Below are positions 32,172 to 43,560 of a stretch of 64,000 nucleotides of DNA, piece by piece. A program made the translations under genes and the position numbers. How positions within the stretch are numbered: the stretch's first letter is position 1; every line of letters begins with the position of its first letter. The stretch spans positions 372,001 to 436,000 of the forward strand of contig WFMF01000005.1 in the NCBI GenBank assembly GCA_011033025.1. Reading direction: 5' to 3'. Source of the DNA: Beroe forskalii. Its lineage: Eukaryota; Ctenophora; Nuda; Beroida; Beroidae. The notes below the pieces were generated by a model that saw only the letters and a program-made list of their open reading frames with translations, did no database searches and had not been told where the DNA came from.

Positions 32172-32837
32172 TTAATCATTTGTTCTGCAAAGATGAACAA
32201 TATAATTATTATTTTAAATCTGAATAGATTTAACCTCTACACATAGGCACCTATATCATTCCCCTGGCTTTAAAACGTGAGTACCAGGTTCACTTGTAAG
32301 TATAAAATAGCAATATAAACACAATTCAATATCTCAACAACAAATTTTGAGATTAAAAACGGACTAGCATCCCCAATAAATTAGTTATTAGTTTGAGATA
32401 TGAGATTTAGATCAACTTAACCGAAAATTAACGTTTTTAAAATGCTCTTTTGATTTCATATCAATGCTTTGAATGAACTTGAATTGAAAAATCAAAAATC
32501 AAAAATCAAAAAAAAATATTCAGGTTTCAATTAACCTTTCTACAGCATACAGAAACGATTATTGACCGTTCGACAGACGTTGCCCATCTTTTTCTTTTGA
32601 CGGGCAAACCGGCAAAAGCAAAAACGGGTAAAAGCAAGTGGCAAAAAGAAAATTAACGCAATTTAGGTCAATTTTGTCAACAGGTCTGACAACCTCAAGA
32701 AAGAAAAACCGAAATAAAAGAAAAAGGAGGTTGATGGATTTCTGGTGAGTCTCCCATATAAACGGGAGCCTTCATTATCTATGACAATGACGTCACTCAG
32801 AAAAATATAATTAAGCTGTAAGCGCACCTAGCGCTTT

Positions 32838-32937
32838 AAGGACTAGGGTTAGGGTCATGATTAGGGTCAGGATTTGTTAGGGTTAGGGTTAGGATTAAGG
32901 TTAGGGTTTTGGTTAGGGCTATGGATAGGTTTAGGAT
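32838..32937 (+). repeat. Interstitial telomere-like repeat
   Basis: Imperfect TTAGGG units (GGGTTAGGGTTAGG, TTAGGGTTTTGGTTAGGG) run for about 100 bp. The pattern fits the animal telomere repeat in degenerate interstitial form and is not a chromosome end, since unique sequence follows. Confidence 0.7.
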
Positions 32938-33422
32938 ACAGAAAAATTGACGTTTAGATCTGTGACGTCACTCAGAGCCGTTTATATGACACACACCTAT
33001 GCGGGCTTAGGAAATATGGGAGACATACCGGATTTCTCCCATCTGCATCCCTGCGCGCAACACTCGGAATTTTGGAGGGTCGTGTTGCATACTCCCCGTG
33101 GAAAATGTTGCGTGCGCGGCGGAGGGTAGGGTAACATCCTACAACTTACCAGGTGCTAACGCCGTTCGGCAAAGTGGATTGAAATTGAAACGACGATGGA
33201 CGACGCACAAAAAAGGTTCAAGCTTTGGTTTCCCTATTACAGTATTACCAGGGGCGTGCGGCTTGCCACGCCGCGCACTCCGTGCGCGTTGTATTGATTT
33301 ATCCCTAGCGCGCAATACTCGGAAGTTTGGAGGGGTCGAGACTGAGTGACTCGCATCGTGTTGCAGACTATGAAAAACGTTTTGTGCGCGGCGGAGTGTA
33401 ACAAAGGGTAAGTGGTAACAAG
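32938..33422. other. GC-rich repeat-laden stretch, no gene
   Basis: Contains CACACCTATGCGGGCTTAGG at 32990, repeated with changes at 33976, and GGGAGACATACC at 33019, repeated at 33738. Open frames here (for example 33098-33349) are in GC-rich repeat and show no family features. Confidence 0.5.
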
Positions 33423-33786
33423 GTGCGCGAAACCAGGGTCCTGGTTAGGGCAAAAGTTTTTGTTAAATTAAGGCGTGTTTGACGTCGTCAGACCCATTAT
33501 TTCAATTTCAAATTTTAAACTTGAGTCGTGGCGCGCGCCCTGGTTTGAGGAACCCTCGCCTTTTGTCCGACCCCTTTCACCTTTGACTTTTTTAGCGTTG
33601 CCCTTGGGGCCATCCATAAAGGACGTCCGGAAAGAGGGGAGGGGGAGTCTGGGCAATTGCAATGCGGACGTAGGGTGTAGGGGGAGCGGCTGTTTGGCCA
33701 CATGCGGACGTCCGCATTTATGAAAATTTACATGGGAGACATACCCGTCTGGCAGTTGCCCTAACCAGGACCCTGGTTACGCGCAC
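33423..33786. mobile_element. 364-bp MITE-like element
   Basis: Inverted ends GTGCGCG(A/T)AACCAGGGTCCTGGTTAGGGCAA extend over about 31 bp on each side. The interior has no coding potential and includes GGCCATCCATAAAGGACGTC, a motif also present at 30511 beside the LINE end. No clear target duplication was fixed. Confidence 0.65.
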
Positions 33787-33897
33787 AGAGTGCGCGGCAC
33801 CCCTGGTTAGGGGAAGTCTGGCAGTGGAAAGGAATTAAAGATTTAGTACTCTGACTTTTAGTTTTAGTCTAGGAAATGGAATTTGCTAAACACGTAT

Positions 33898-33976
33898 ATC
33901 CCTGTCTGCGTTGCGCGGCGCGCTTCCCGTCTGCGTTGCGCGGCGCGTGTCCCGTAGGGTAGCGCGGCGCGCGTAC
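33898..33976. repeat. GC-rich tandem repeat
   Basis: Three units of about 25 bp share GTCTGCGTTGCGCGGCGCG, CCCGT. They are very rich in CpG compared with the surrounding AT-rich DNA. Confidence 0.65.
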
Positions 33977-33999
33977 GCACACCTATGCAGGCTTAGGAA

Positions 34000-34711
34000 A
34001 AATGGAATGAATATCGAATTCGGCATAAAGATATACATGACTTTGAGCGATCGAAACTCGTGATATTTGATAACATAATAATAAGTATCCTCAGTATTAA
34101 AATTAACAAAATTATCTTTCAACTAAAAATGGTAATGGTACATTTTTGATTCGTGATTTCTGAAACATTCCACAGCTAGCAAGTGTGGTAATATTAGTAG
34201 TGAACTCTTAAAATGGACAGGTTGCTACATCGATAATATTTCTCTCATGATCACTGAGCTGACTCAAAGTCCTGCTTCATTATCATATATTCATAGCGTG
34301 GGTGCTATCTGAACAATATTAACAAGCATACAGAGAAATGTTCTGAACATTGTTCCGATGTCGCGACCCTTCCGCAATTCCTAAAGAACCCTTAGAGTCT
34401 AACACGTTGACATATGTCTTCATTGGTCGAAAGTTATGTCGAACAGGTAGAATTTTCATGTCACACTTCCCAGAACTATATTTTCCTCATCTTGATCTAC
34501 CTACCCTTTCGACCTACTTTTCGACCTTGTTGCCTTCGAACTATGACCGTGAGCACACATATCAGACAAAGATTTACAACATTTTATTAGAGATCGTTCA
34601 CATTTTTGGCCATTTTCAACCCCCCCTTCCTTCCCCCTCGCAAACAAACGTAATGAAAGCCCATCTCCCTCTTGAGGTGAATATTCGTATTAGATTACGT
34701 AGTCTAAATCA
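34000..34711. other. No gene recognised
   Basis: AT-rich. An open frame at 34350-34718 (122 codons) has no recognised domain and runs into the palindrome that follows. I treat it as chance. Confidence 0.45.
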
Positions 34712-34942
34712 TGGCTAATCGTTATATTCCCATCTCCCCCAACTTGAGTAAACTATGAATGAAATTGTTTAAATTTGTGTTCATATTGATTGTTTTAACC
34801 TTGGAAAATTTTGATGAAAATATTGTCACAATATTTTCATCAAAATTTTCCAAGGTTAAAACAATCAATATTAACACAAATTTAAACAATTTCATTCATA
34901 GTTTACTCAAGTTGGGGGAGATGGGAATATAACGATTAGCCA
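34712..34942. repeat. Large near-perfect palindrome I
   Basis: Arms of about 115 bp each meet at about 34827 (ATATTGTCACAATAT). Outer ends are TGGCTAATCGTTATATTCCC and its complement. Mismatches are very few, so the two arms are recent or are kept alike. Confidence 0.9.
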
Positions 34943-35129
34943 ATTTTTAACATTTTTGCTACGAATTATCGGTCTTTTTGGCAAAAGTGTTCCAAAACCG
35001 ACTCAATCAACATTTTTCAAAACTTTCCACAATATTATTGTGGAAAGTTTTGAAAAATGTTGATTGAGTCGGTTTTCGAACACTTTCGCCAAAAAGACCG
35101 ACAATTCGCAGCAAAAATGTTAAAAATTG
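34941..35129. repeat. Large near-perfect palindrome II, adjoining the first
   Basis: Arms of about 94 bp meet at about 35035 (TTCCACAATATTATTGTGGAA). Outer ends are CAATTTTTAACATTTTTGCT and its complement. It begins where palindrome I ends, with no spacer. Confidence 0.9.
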
Positions 35130-35211
35130 TGTCGAAAATTGGATATTTCGATTACGTAAACTGATTTAAGGGGGTTTCGGTGGTATCAAACGTTATAAGG
35201 GGTTTCGGTGT

Positions 35212-35460
35212 CACTTATGAAAACTACAAGTTTGTGCCATATTACCCCCACGAAATAGAATAGGCTTTTTACAATCAAACGTTCTTGAACGATCCTACAT
35301 TTTGATTTGTTGTAAGATTAAGAAATAGACTGGAAAACTAAAAGAATATCATCAAGTTGTTGAGTTCATCGCGTTTAGTTTTATGAAAACTACAAGTTTG
35401 TGCCATATTATCATGGTAACACTTACATTTACAAGAAATAGAATAGGCTTTTTTACTCTA
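35212..35460. repeat. Direct repeat pair of ~50 bp
   Basis: TATGAAAACTACAAGTTTGT, GCCATATTA and GAAATAGAATAGGCTTTTT occur at 35217-35272 and again at 35383-35455 with an insertion. A GGGGTTTCGGTG pair lies just before (about 35169 and 35199). Confidence 0.6.
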
Positions 35461-36057
35461 ATAAGACTTTAAGAGAATAATTTGTAATATTATTCGACTG
35501 AGAATATTTAATAAAATTTGAAAGATATCGACAAAATTTACAAAATATTTAATATCCTTTTCAAATACTACGATCAGTCTCCTTGGAACAACCGTCTGTG
35601 CATGAGACTAGGTGCCTTGTAATTTCCTTTTTTTTTGGATTGTGCAATGTGCATCTTCTCGATTTTATTGATCATGTATGATATTGAATGAATAATTGAT
35701 TGTATCGAACCTTTTAGTTTCAAAAAGTTTATTAATTTGATTGGGAAAATTACACCATCCAATGCATTAACAATAACAGCAATCCCACGCTTTTCAAAAA
35801 CTAGACCAGAGGACGACTGTCCTAATATAAAGAACTGCAATCTGCATCGAAACTACGTAAGACCAACCATGAACATTTATTCATTTAATGAGATGTACCA
35901 GAGGTAAAATAACATGGTATTTTTGCAATGTAGTGAAAAATGTTCTGTTATATCTGCCTTGATGGATAAGTGAAATGTGTGTAAAATGAAAATGACGTCA
36001 GATATGCACCGTACTATACCAATACTTGCTGATTCTATCAGTTAACCATCACAATAA

Positions 36058-36471
36058 TTAGGGGGAAAGTCGACGTATTTTTTGTTTGTTTTTTAAATTA
36101 CTCGTCAATTAACAAAAAACAAAAATTATTCAAATTTTTTTCGTCACGACGAAGGCCATAAGTATAAACGGTTTCTGGTTATACACCGAATTATATGATT
36201 GTATTCTTGAATTTGAAATCAAGACCAAAACTGTAACGAATGAAATTTGTTTTGAAAGAAATATTTATATATTTGATTTGAAAAAAATAAAACAAAAAAT
36301 GCCCTATCTAAGGAGCTACACTACCACACATATGAGTAAAATTTCTTTTCGCTGTTTCTAACTTTTTCCCAATTTTTATTTTTTATTATTTGTTTTGTTT
36401 TATTTGTTCAAAAAGTTACTATACTGCTCAGTTAACAAAAAAACAAAAAATACCAAGACTCCCCTCCTAAT
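36058..36471. mobile_element. Candidate MITE with imperfect inverted ends
   Basis: The left end TAATTAGGGGGAAAGTCG, then GTATTTTTTGTTTGTTTTT, pairs imperfectly with the right end (…AACAAAAAATACCAAGACTCCCCTCCTAATTA). No coding content. Boundaries and flanking TA are provisional. Confidence 0.45.
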
Positions 36472-36999
36472 TACCATTATCTCTTCCAGTTATTGGTAAT
36501 CTGTCAATCAAACGCTACAGTCTAGCCCAGCAACGTGTAGTGATGATAAAAAGAAATCACATAAATCACAAAAGACATCGTAGGAAACACATCTCATAGT
36601 CGACTTTCCATAAATACCAAGTCCGAAACGCCCCATTTCACTGCTATGGCGAGAACAAACGTTATCATTTCCTTGCTGTTCCATCAAAATATGACCCACC
36701 TGCCAAAGTACTGTACGAATTCTGTTACTAATTGTACTAAAATCTGTTAAGATAAAATTCCGTCCTATCAGATAAGGGGAACCAGTCTTTAAATAACTAC
36801 AAATAGGAACTAATTTTCATCATAATAGGGCAATCAAATATAAGGAAACATTTATACATAGCAGCATGTATATACTGATAAATAAGACCGAATATTAATA
36901 TGCATTATGCATGCCCTGGGAAACTGTAAGGGACAATTAAGAAATATTACAAATAATTTACAATTCAACGAAGGGCATTCTTCAGGCATAATAGCTTTA
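36472..36999. other. No gene recognised
   Basis: AT-rich, with nothing beyond background. Confidence 0.4.
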
Positions 37000-37233
37000 G
37001 GCGCCCGTAACGTTCGTCGGTCGATCGATTGAAATTGGTCGATCGATCAACTTCATTTAATCGACTGATGAGTTTTAAATAGAAAATCTTTGAGCTAGTA
37101 GGAAAACAACTAAATATTCCTCAATTTAACACGATTCACGTCAATAGGGACCAGTGAAACACATCGTTCGTTCAAATGGAGTTGATCGACCGACCAATTC
37201 CAATCGATCGACCGACGAACGTTACGGGCGCCG
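37000..37233. mobile_element. 234-bp hairpin element with GATCGATC-rich arms
   Basis: The inverted arms begin GGCGCCCGTAACGTTCGTCG and continue through GGTCGATCGATTGAAATTGG, pairing over about 55 bp on each side. The GATCGATC/GACCGACC content is unlike the flanks. It fits a MITE; a target duplication was not settled. Confidence 0.7.
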
Positions 37234-37348
37234 TATATTGTATCTAACAGAAAGTAATAACTTATGTATTGCACAAATATATCATCCTCGTCTCTCACCA
37301 AAACCACTGAAGTGAACGGTGAGCAAAGAAGCACTCGACAGAGATGGA

Positions 37349-37686
37349 TGTCACGCGTTGCTCTGACATCACGCGTTGCTCTGACATCACGCGTTGCTAT
37401 GACATCACGCGTTGCTATAACAACGCACTGCTATAGCATCACGCGTTGTTCTGACATCACGCGTTGCCAAGACAATGCACTGCTATAGCATCACGCGTTG
37501 CTATGAGTATGACATCACGCGTTGCTATAGCATCACGCGTTGCACTGACATCACGCGTTACTATGACATCACGCGTTGCACTGACATCACGTGTTGCTAT
37601 GACATCGCGTGTTGCTCTGACATCACGCGTTGCTATGAAATAACGCGTTGCTATGACAACGCACTGCATCACGCGTTGCTGTGACG
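37349..37686 (+). repeat. 18-bp tandem array GACATCACGCGTTGCTAT
   Basis: About 18 units of 18 bp, with a few partial ones (CAACGCACTGC). It lies directly after the stop codon of the ataxin-7-like gene on the minus strand, so it probably falls in the 3' UTR or just beyond. Open frames across it arise from the 18-bp (6-codon) period. Confidence 0.9.
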
Positions 37687-37814
37687 TCACGTGGCACTCT
37701 GTTCGCCGTATCCGACCATGTAAGAGAACTGGCGAGGGGAGACGACGCAGTGCTTGATGGGCGAGGAGGAGGGAGGAGTTGGGGACTTGTCCAGCTCTAT
37801 CACTTCGTACCGTC
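37687..37814 (-). CDS. Last exon (f) of the ataxin-7-like gene
   Basis: The exon reads RYEVIELDKSPTPPSSSPIK, HCVVSPRQFSYMVGYGEQSA and T, then TGA. The acceptor is gttaacag and the phase from exon e (G + GA) gives Gly. It is Ser/Pro-rich like exon d. No domain recognised. The stop lies at the edge of the 18-bp array. Confidence 0.75.
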
Positions 37815-38098
37815 CTGTTAACACGAGGTAGCATTATAAGGGGGGGATGTGAGTCATCTAACAAACAACGCGTCATCTACCAAATAATATGGCTCTGTAA
37901 CATGCCAAAAAGTCAAAAAGCAATAATACTGGTGCAGGAGGGGTATAATTAACGATAAATTTCTGCCTGATAGCTTTATTCATCCCACAATTTACCATTG
38001 ATTGGATGTAAGATTAAAACTTGGCTTTATTTTAGTTTTTGCTCCATTTGTTAAAGGGAGAAATACCACAGTAATACAGTTGACATCATGGTACATAC
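37815..38098. other. Intron e/f
   Basis: Short intron with GGTATGTACC donor and GTTAACAG acceptor at its ends; nothing else seen. Confidence 0.6.
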
Positions 38099-38156
38099 CA
38101 CGTTTAGAAGCGTATGAGGAGGTGGATGGGGATCCCTGATCTATCAAACCATTGCA
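38099..38156 (-). CDS. Exon e of the ataxin-7-like gene
   Basis: A 58-bp exon reading CNGLIDQGSPSTSSYASKR. It has acceptor tccttcag and donor GTG-gtatgtac. Phases match exon d (phase 0) and exon f. Confidence 0.7.
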
Positions 38157-38274
38157 CTGAAGGAGAAATTGTGAAAAGTGGTGGAACAATCATATCGAAT
38201 CTGAAGCCATTACTACACCTCTCTCAGACTCATTTGCCACCAATGTAAATTGTGAATTAAAAGTAGCTGAATAC

Positions 38275-38729
38275 CTTGGGCGTAAGGCACTGAGTTGAGG
38301 GAGACTTGGCTATCTTCCTCTTATTCTTCCTGGGAGCACCCCCAGCCCCACTTCCAGTTCTCATGGCTCTCAGCCTTTCCTCCTCCTTCACTCTCCGTCC
38401 CTCCTCCGGGTCGTCAAACTCAAAGACCGCCATGGCACTGTTCGTCTTGATCTGGTTGGTGTCCACCTTGAGCTTGGGAATGTTGGGCTTGTTGAGGGGT
38501 CCGCCCGGGGGCAGGGAGAAGAGTTTGTTTGAGAGTTTGTCGGCAGGGTCCCCGGGCCAGGAGTAGGTGTCTGTCAAGAACTCGTCAGTGCTCTTCTCTA
38601 GGATGTCAGGGTCGAAGAGATCGAGTATTTTCTCAGGGGAGGTCGGGTGGGAGGAGGAGAAACTGTCACAGTAGTCGTCTAGTCGCTGACTGCTACTTCG
38701 CACGCAGTGCTGCGAGTCTGACTGGTAAT
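38275..38729 (-). CDS. Exon d of the ataxin-7-like gene
   Basis: 151 codons, hydrophilic and acidic-then-basic: HCVRSSSQRLDDYCDSFSSS, FDPDILEKSTDEFLTDTYSW, AVFEFDDPEEGRRVKEEERL and APRKNKRKIAKSPSTQCL. The last looks like a nuclear localisation signal. Acceptor cccctcag, donor AAG-gtattcag. I recognise no catalytic domain. A second, truncated copy lies at 60804-60859. It is called part of the ataxin-7-like gene only because it follows exons a-c on the same strand. Confidence 0.7.
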
Positions 38730-39359
38730 CTGAGGGGGGAAGCTGGTGAGAACTGTTCTACTGTACGGTGATTAGAAAACAATGTAATTTGTAAAGAAAA
38801 TACTATATCATCAACATGAAACTTATAAATAGAACTGACCATTCCAAATAATTGGCCAATGTTGAAGATACACTAATTGGTTAATAAGATGTGGATTATG
38901 CTATGATTAATGATGGCTACCCAGTGTTGAAGACATTGCTGTTTCACTGACTAAATCCTCCGGGGACGACTTTATCTCGCTGAAGAGAGATTTAGGCGTC
39001 ATTAAATGGTTATTTCACTTCCTTCCACCCACCCTCAAGAACTCCCTAACAATATATAATTCCCTAACACCCTGCATTGTTTGAATGCTCTAATGTTAGA
39101 GTTCCCCCTATTACCCTGAAATCAGAATCCTACTATTAGAACGCTCCATTGTAATTATTCCCATATTTACCTGAAATCAGAACTTTACCATATGGAAGTT
39201 TTTTGTTCGTACATATTCTAAGTATTCAGTGTTAAATGGAATGCAGAATGAAAATTTTTGTTTCATTCTGATTTTTTTTCAATCGTTCTCAAGAAAAGTT
39301 TACACACGAATTCCACAACATCACACAATGGCACTAATATCAGCAAAATAAGGCGCTAC
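38730..39359. other. Intron c/d, copy A
   Basis: Matches 60860-61233 except for about 255 bp (about 39033-39288) that are missing there. The missing block is bounded by CTCAAGAA direct repeats, so it was probably lost by repeat-mediated deletion in copy C. Confidence 0.65.
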
Positions 39360-39473
39360 CTTGTACATCTGTGAGTTTCGCGGGAGGGAAACAGAGCGTT
39401 AAGAGCTGCCCTCAGGTTATCATTGGTCCTGGTGAAGACCAGCTGACCAGATCCAAAACTCCGCGCTCCCAAC
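39360..39473 (-). CDS. Exon c, copy A, of the ataxin-7-like gene
   Basis: Reads LGARSFGSGQLVFTRTNDNL, then RAALNALFPSRETHRCT. The acceptor gaatgtag joins exon b in phase (P-LGARS). The 3' border is uncertain: CAAG-gtagcg is the better-looking donor, but AGAT-gtacaagg gives an open join to exon d. Copies B (45216-45325) and C (61234-61347) are close matches. Confidence 0.6.
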
Positions 39474-40098
39474 CTACATTCCTGAGTGTGAAAGAGCGGT
39501 TTAGTGAAAGTATCAAATGGATTACTACTTCAATGAATTATGAGATTCGCTTCACCAAAAATTGTACCGGTTGCCTTGTCGCATCGTGATATGCAATTAA
39601 CGGCTTGAGAGTGCAGGGGTATATAAGGTGATGTACTGATATTATGACATATCATGCGACGAAGCAACCTGCAGAATTCAAATGAGGAAAGTTAATACCT
39701 TACTTCCGATCAAGTTTTGTACATTATGACATAGCAGTAGTTCCTTGAGCCCTTCCTTTGATAGTTCCTCCTAATTAAAGTATTAAGTAGAATGTGGAAA
39801 TATGCTTACCCCTAGAGGACGAGGTCGCTGATGTTGATACATCAAACCATTCCGATGTTCTGAGGTAAATGGGTATCATAATGACATAATCATAAATCAA
39901 AAGTGATCTCATGAGTGTCTGGATATTTAAATGCTATAGATCATTATATTTAACGTATTATGTATCAAACAGGCAAGAGTGAAGATTACACATAATGCAT
40001 GAACATTGAACATGACGCCACAAACAGTGATTGAGTCACATACTTGTGACTTTACCACCTTACCTCTCGTCACCTCCGCGCTGAAAATAATTGCTCAG
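39474..40098. other. Intron b/c, copy A, up to the foldback insertion
   Basis: Shared almost base for base with 45326-45950 and 61348-62008. Ends in ATTGCTCAG, where the foldback element begins. Confidence 0.7.
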
Positions 40099-40939
40099 GG
40101 CTGCACCCTGCAACGGCTTGAAGCAACATATTGACCGGTTCAGTGGTGTAGTTTTAGCCATCCCAAGTCCAAATCCGACGAGACCTATTTTTGTTAGGTG
40201 GTGGAACATGGCGCAATTGCGCCATTTAGGCGCCATGGCGCCAGAAATACTAACTTTTGATAGGAAGGTCGTAGAGACTTCTACTTGGGCTCAAACGAAG
40301 CGCAATGGCCATGTTTATATACGACTTGTTAATAAACATATGCCCTAAAATGCTCACAAACCGAGTTATGGGCCAAAACATGTTTTTAGCCCATGCGCGG
40401 GCTTGAAGTTGGTGATTCTTCATAATTTAGGCCACAAAAGTCGTAGGGACTCCGTTCATAGCTCAAAAGAATCGCAATGGTCATGTTTATATACGACTTG
40501 TTAATAAACATATGCTCTAAACCCTTTACTTTTCGAGTTATGAGGCAAAAGCCGTTTTATGGGGGATGCGCAAGGACCAAAATGTCATATATAATGGTCC
40601 AAGCGCACCAACCAAAAACGGCTTTTCATTTGATTTTTATGCACGGTTTATACTTTGGCAAAGTTTTACCACTGGAACATTACCAAGATTAGCCTCCATT
40701 AGCACCAATTAGCCTCCATGGAGGCTGAATGGAGGGTAATGGAGGCTGAGTGGAGGCTAATTTTAAAAATTAGCCTCCATGGAGGCTAATGGTTGCATAA
40801 GGCTAATTTTTGAAAAACAGCCTTTACTATGGAGGATAATTTAAGTTCAGCCTCCACTTACCTCGACTGAAGAATTAGCCTCCATTAGCCTCCACGGAAA
40901 CTGAATAAGTCATTTTTTGGGATTCTATGCTTCTATGAT

Positions 40940-41990
40940 TCTATGCTTCACTCAGCCTCCACTAGGCTCCATCCAGTCTCCAATAGGCTCCACTCAGCCT
41001 CCACTAGGCCCCACATAGCCTCCACTAGGCTCCAATTAGCCTCCACTAGGCTACACACAGCCTCCACTAGGCTCCAGACAGCCTCCACTAGGCTCCAGAC
41101 AGCGTCCATTAGGCTCCACTCAGCCTCCACTCAGCCTCCACTTGGCTCCACTCAGCATCCGCTAGTCTCCACTAGGCTCCAGAGAGCCTCCACTAGGCTC
41201 CACACAGCCTCAAATAGGCTACACACAGCCTCCACTAGGCTCCTCTCAGCCTCGACTAGCCTCCACTCAGCCTCCACCTGGCTCCACTCAGCCTCCGCTA
41301 GTCTCCACTAGGCTCCAGACAGCCTCCACTAGGCTCCACACAGCCTCCAATAGGCTCCACACAGCCTCCACTAGGCCCAGCCTCCACTAGGCCACTAGGC
41401 TCCACACAGCCTCCACAGGCTCCAGACAGCCTCCACTAGGCTCACTCAGCCTCCACTCAGCAGCCTCCACTAGGCTCCACAGCCTCAGCCTCCACTAGGC
41501 TCACACAGCCACTCAACTAGCCTCCACTCCAGCCTCCACTAGCCTCCACTAGGCTCCACTAGCCGCTCCCAGACAGCCTCCACTAGGCTCCAGACAGCTT
41601 CCACAAGGCTCCAAACAGCCTCCACTAGGCTCCACACAGCCATCAATAGGCTCCACACAGCCTCCACTAGGCTCCACTCAGCCTCAACTAGGCTCCACAA
41701 AGCCTCCAATAGGCCTCACTAGCCTACACTAGGCTCCAGACAGCCTCCACTAGGCTCCAGACCTCCACTAGGCTCACTCAGCCACCACTAGGCTCCAGAC
41801 AGCCTCCACTAGGCTCCAGACAGCCTCCACTAGTCTCCACTCAGCCACCACTAGGCACCACTCAGCCTCCACTAGGCTCCACTCAGCCTCCAATAGGCTC
41901 CACTCAGCCTCCACTAGCCTCCAATAGGCTCCACTCAGCCTCCACTAGGTTCCATTCAGCCTCCACTAGGCCTCCACAGTGGAGTCTCCA
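40940..41990 (+). repeat. 21-bp minisatellite, left arm of copy 1
   Basis: Units of 21 bp made of two similar 10-11-bp halves (CCTCCACTAGG and CTCCACTCAG). With a 7-codon period, frames read LHSASTR-like repeats, so the long open frames (for example 40943-41311) are not genes. Confidence 0.9.
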
Positions 41991-43560
41991 CTGGAGGCTG
42001 TGAGTGGGAGGCTGAGTGGAGCTCCACTGTAGAGGCTGGGCTGAGGGAGGCTGATAGGCTGAGTTTAGGCTCAGTGGAGGCTGAGTGGAGGCTGGAGGAG
42101 CCAAGGAGGCTGAGCCGTAGAGGCTGAGTGGAGCTGAGTGAAGTCCAGTGGAGGCTGAGTGGAGACAGCCTCCAGTAGGAGGCTCCTGAGGGAGCCTAGG
42201 TGGAGCTCCAGTGGAGGCTGTTTGGGGGCTAGGAGGCTGAGTGGAGGCTCCAGTGCTGAGTGGAGCCTGAGGCTGAGGCTCCAGGCTTGGTAGAGGCTGT
42301 GTGGAGGCTCCAGGCTGAGGGAGCCAAGCTGAGTGGAGCCTTGGCTGAGTTGAGGCCACTTTAGAGGGAGGCTGTGTGAGGCTAGTGGAGGCTGAGTGTG
42401 GAGGCTGGAGGAGGGTAGTGGAGGCTAGTGGAGGCTGTGTGGAGGCCTAGTGGAGGCTTGTGGGGCTGAGTGGAGGCTGTGTGGAGGCTAGTGGAGGCTG
42501 AGGAGCCTAGTGGAGGCTTCTTTAGGCTGGTGGAGGCTGTGAGCCTAGTGGAGGCTGAGTGGAGGCTGGCTAGTGGAGGCTGAGTGGAGCTTAGTGGAGG
42601 CTGAGTGGAGATAGTTGAGGCTAGTAGAGGCTCAGTGGAGGCTAGTGGAGGCTAGTGGAGGCTATGTGGATCCTAGTGGAGGCTGAGTGGAGGCTAAATG
42701 GAGCCTAGTGGGGGCTGAGTGGAGCTTAGTGGAGGCTGAGTGGAGGCTGTGTGGGGGCTAGTGGAGGATGAGTGGAGCCTAGTGGATGCTGAGTGGAGGC
42801 TGAGTAGAGGCTAGTTTAGGTTGAGTGGAGGCTGAGTGGAGCCTAGTGGAGGCTGAGTGGAGGGTAGCTGAGGCTTTTTGGAGGCTAGTGGAGGCTGACT
42901 GGAGCCTAGTGGAGGCTGAGTGAAGTCTAGTTGAGGCTGATTGGAGGCTAGTGGAGGCTGATTGGAGGCTAGTGGAGCCTAGTGGAGGCTGAGTGGAGCC
43001 TATTTGGAGGCTGAGTGGAGGCTAGTGGAGGCTGAGTGGAGGCTAGTGGAGGCTGAGTGGAGCCTTGTGGAGGCTGAGTGAAGTCTAGTGGAGGCTGATT
43101 GGAGGCTAGTGGAGCCCAGTGGAGGCTGAGTGGAGGCTGTGTGGGGGCTGAGTGGATCCTAGTGGATTCTGAGTGGAGGCTGAGTAGATGCTAGTTTAGG
43201 CTGAGTGGAGCCTAGTGGAGGCTGAGTGGAGGGTAGTTGAGGCTAGTAGAGGCTTTTTGGAGGCTAGTGGAGGCTGAGTGGAGCCTAGTGGAGGCTGAGT
43301 GAAGTCTAGTGGAGGCTGGATGGAGCCTAGTGGAGGCTAAGTAGAGCCTAGTGGAGGCTGAGTGGAGGCTGAGTGGAGCCTGTGTGGAAGCTAGTGACGG
43401 AGGCTTAGTGGAGGCTAGTGGCGGCTAGTGGAGGCTGAGTGGAGCCTAGTGGAGGCTGAGTGAAGTCTAATGGAGGCTGAGTGGAGGCTAGTAGAGGCTT
43501 TTTGGAGGCTAGTGGAGGCTGAGTGAAGCCTAGTGGAGGTTAAGTGGAGATTAGTTGGAG
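41991..43560 (-). repeat. 21-bp minisatellite, right arm of copy 1 (inverted)
   Basis: The same unit reads CTGAGTGGAGCCTAGTGGAGG on the plus strand. The right arm is longer than the left, so the hairpin is asymmetric. A unique segment (about 43560-43860), including TTTGTGCACATTTTGCCAGT, follows it. Confidence 0.9.

Noticed and set aside
32838..32937. A chromosome end
   Set aside because: The TTAGGG-like repeat is short and degenerate, with unique sequence on both sides.
33098..33349. GC-rich 83-codon ORF
   Set aside because: It falls in CpG-rich repeat DNA with no family features or splice support.
34350..34718. 122-codon plus-strand ORF
   Set aside because: No recognisable domain; it ends inside the palindrome arm and is in a transposon-rich stretch.
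37264..37684. ORFs reading DITRCY and ALTSRV repeats
   Set aside because: These arise from the 18-bp tandem repeat.
40091..40348. Conserved 85-codon ORF repeated four times in the window
   Set aside because: It lies in the terminal inverted repeat of the foldback element. Its conservation reflects copy identity, it differs by indels between copies, and it has no recognised domain.
40943..41311. Repeat protein ORF (LHSASTR repeats) and its antisense
   Set aside because: It is an artefact of the 21-bp minisatellite in the foldback arm; all copies vary by indels and no splice or start context is seen.
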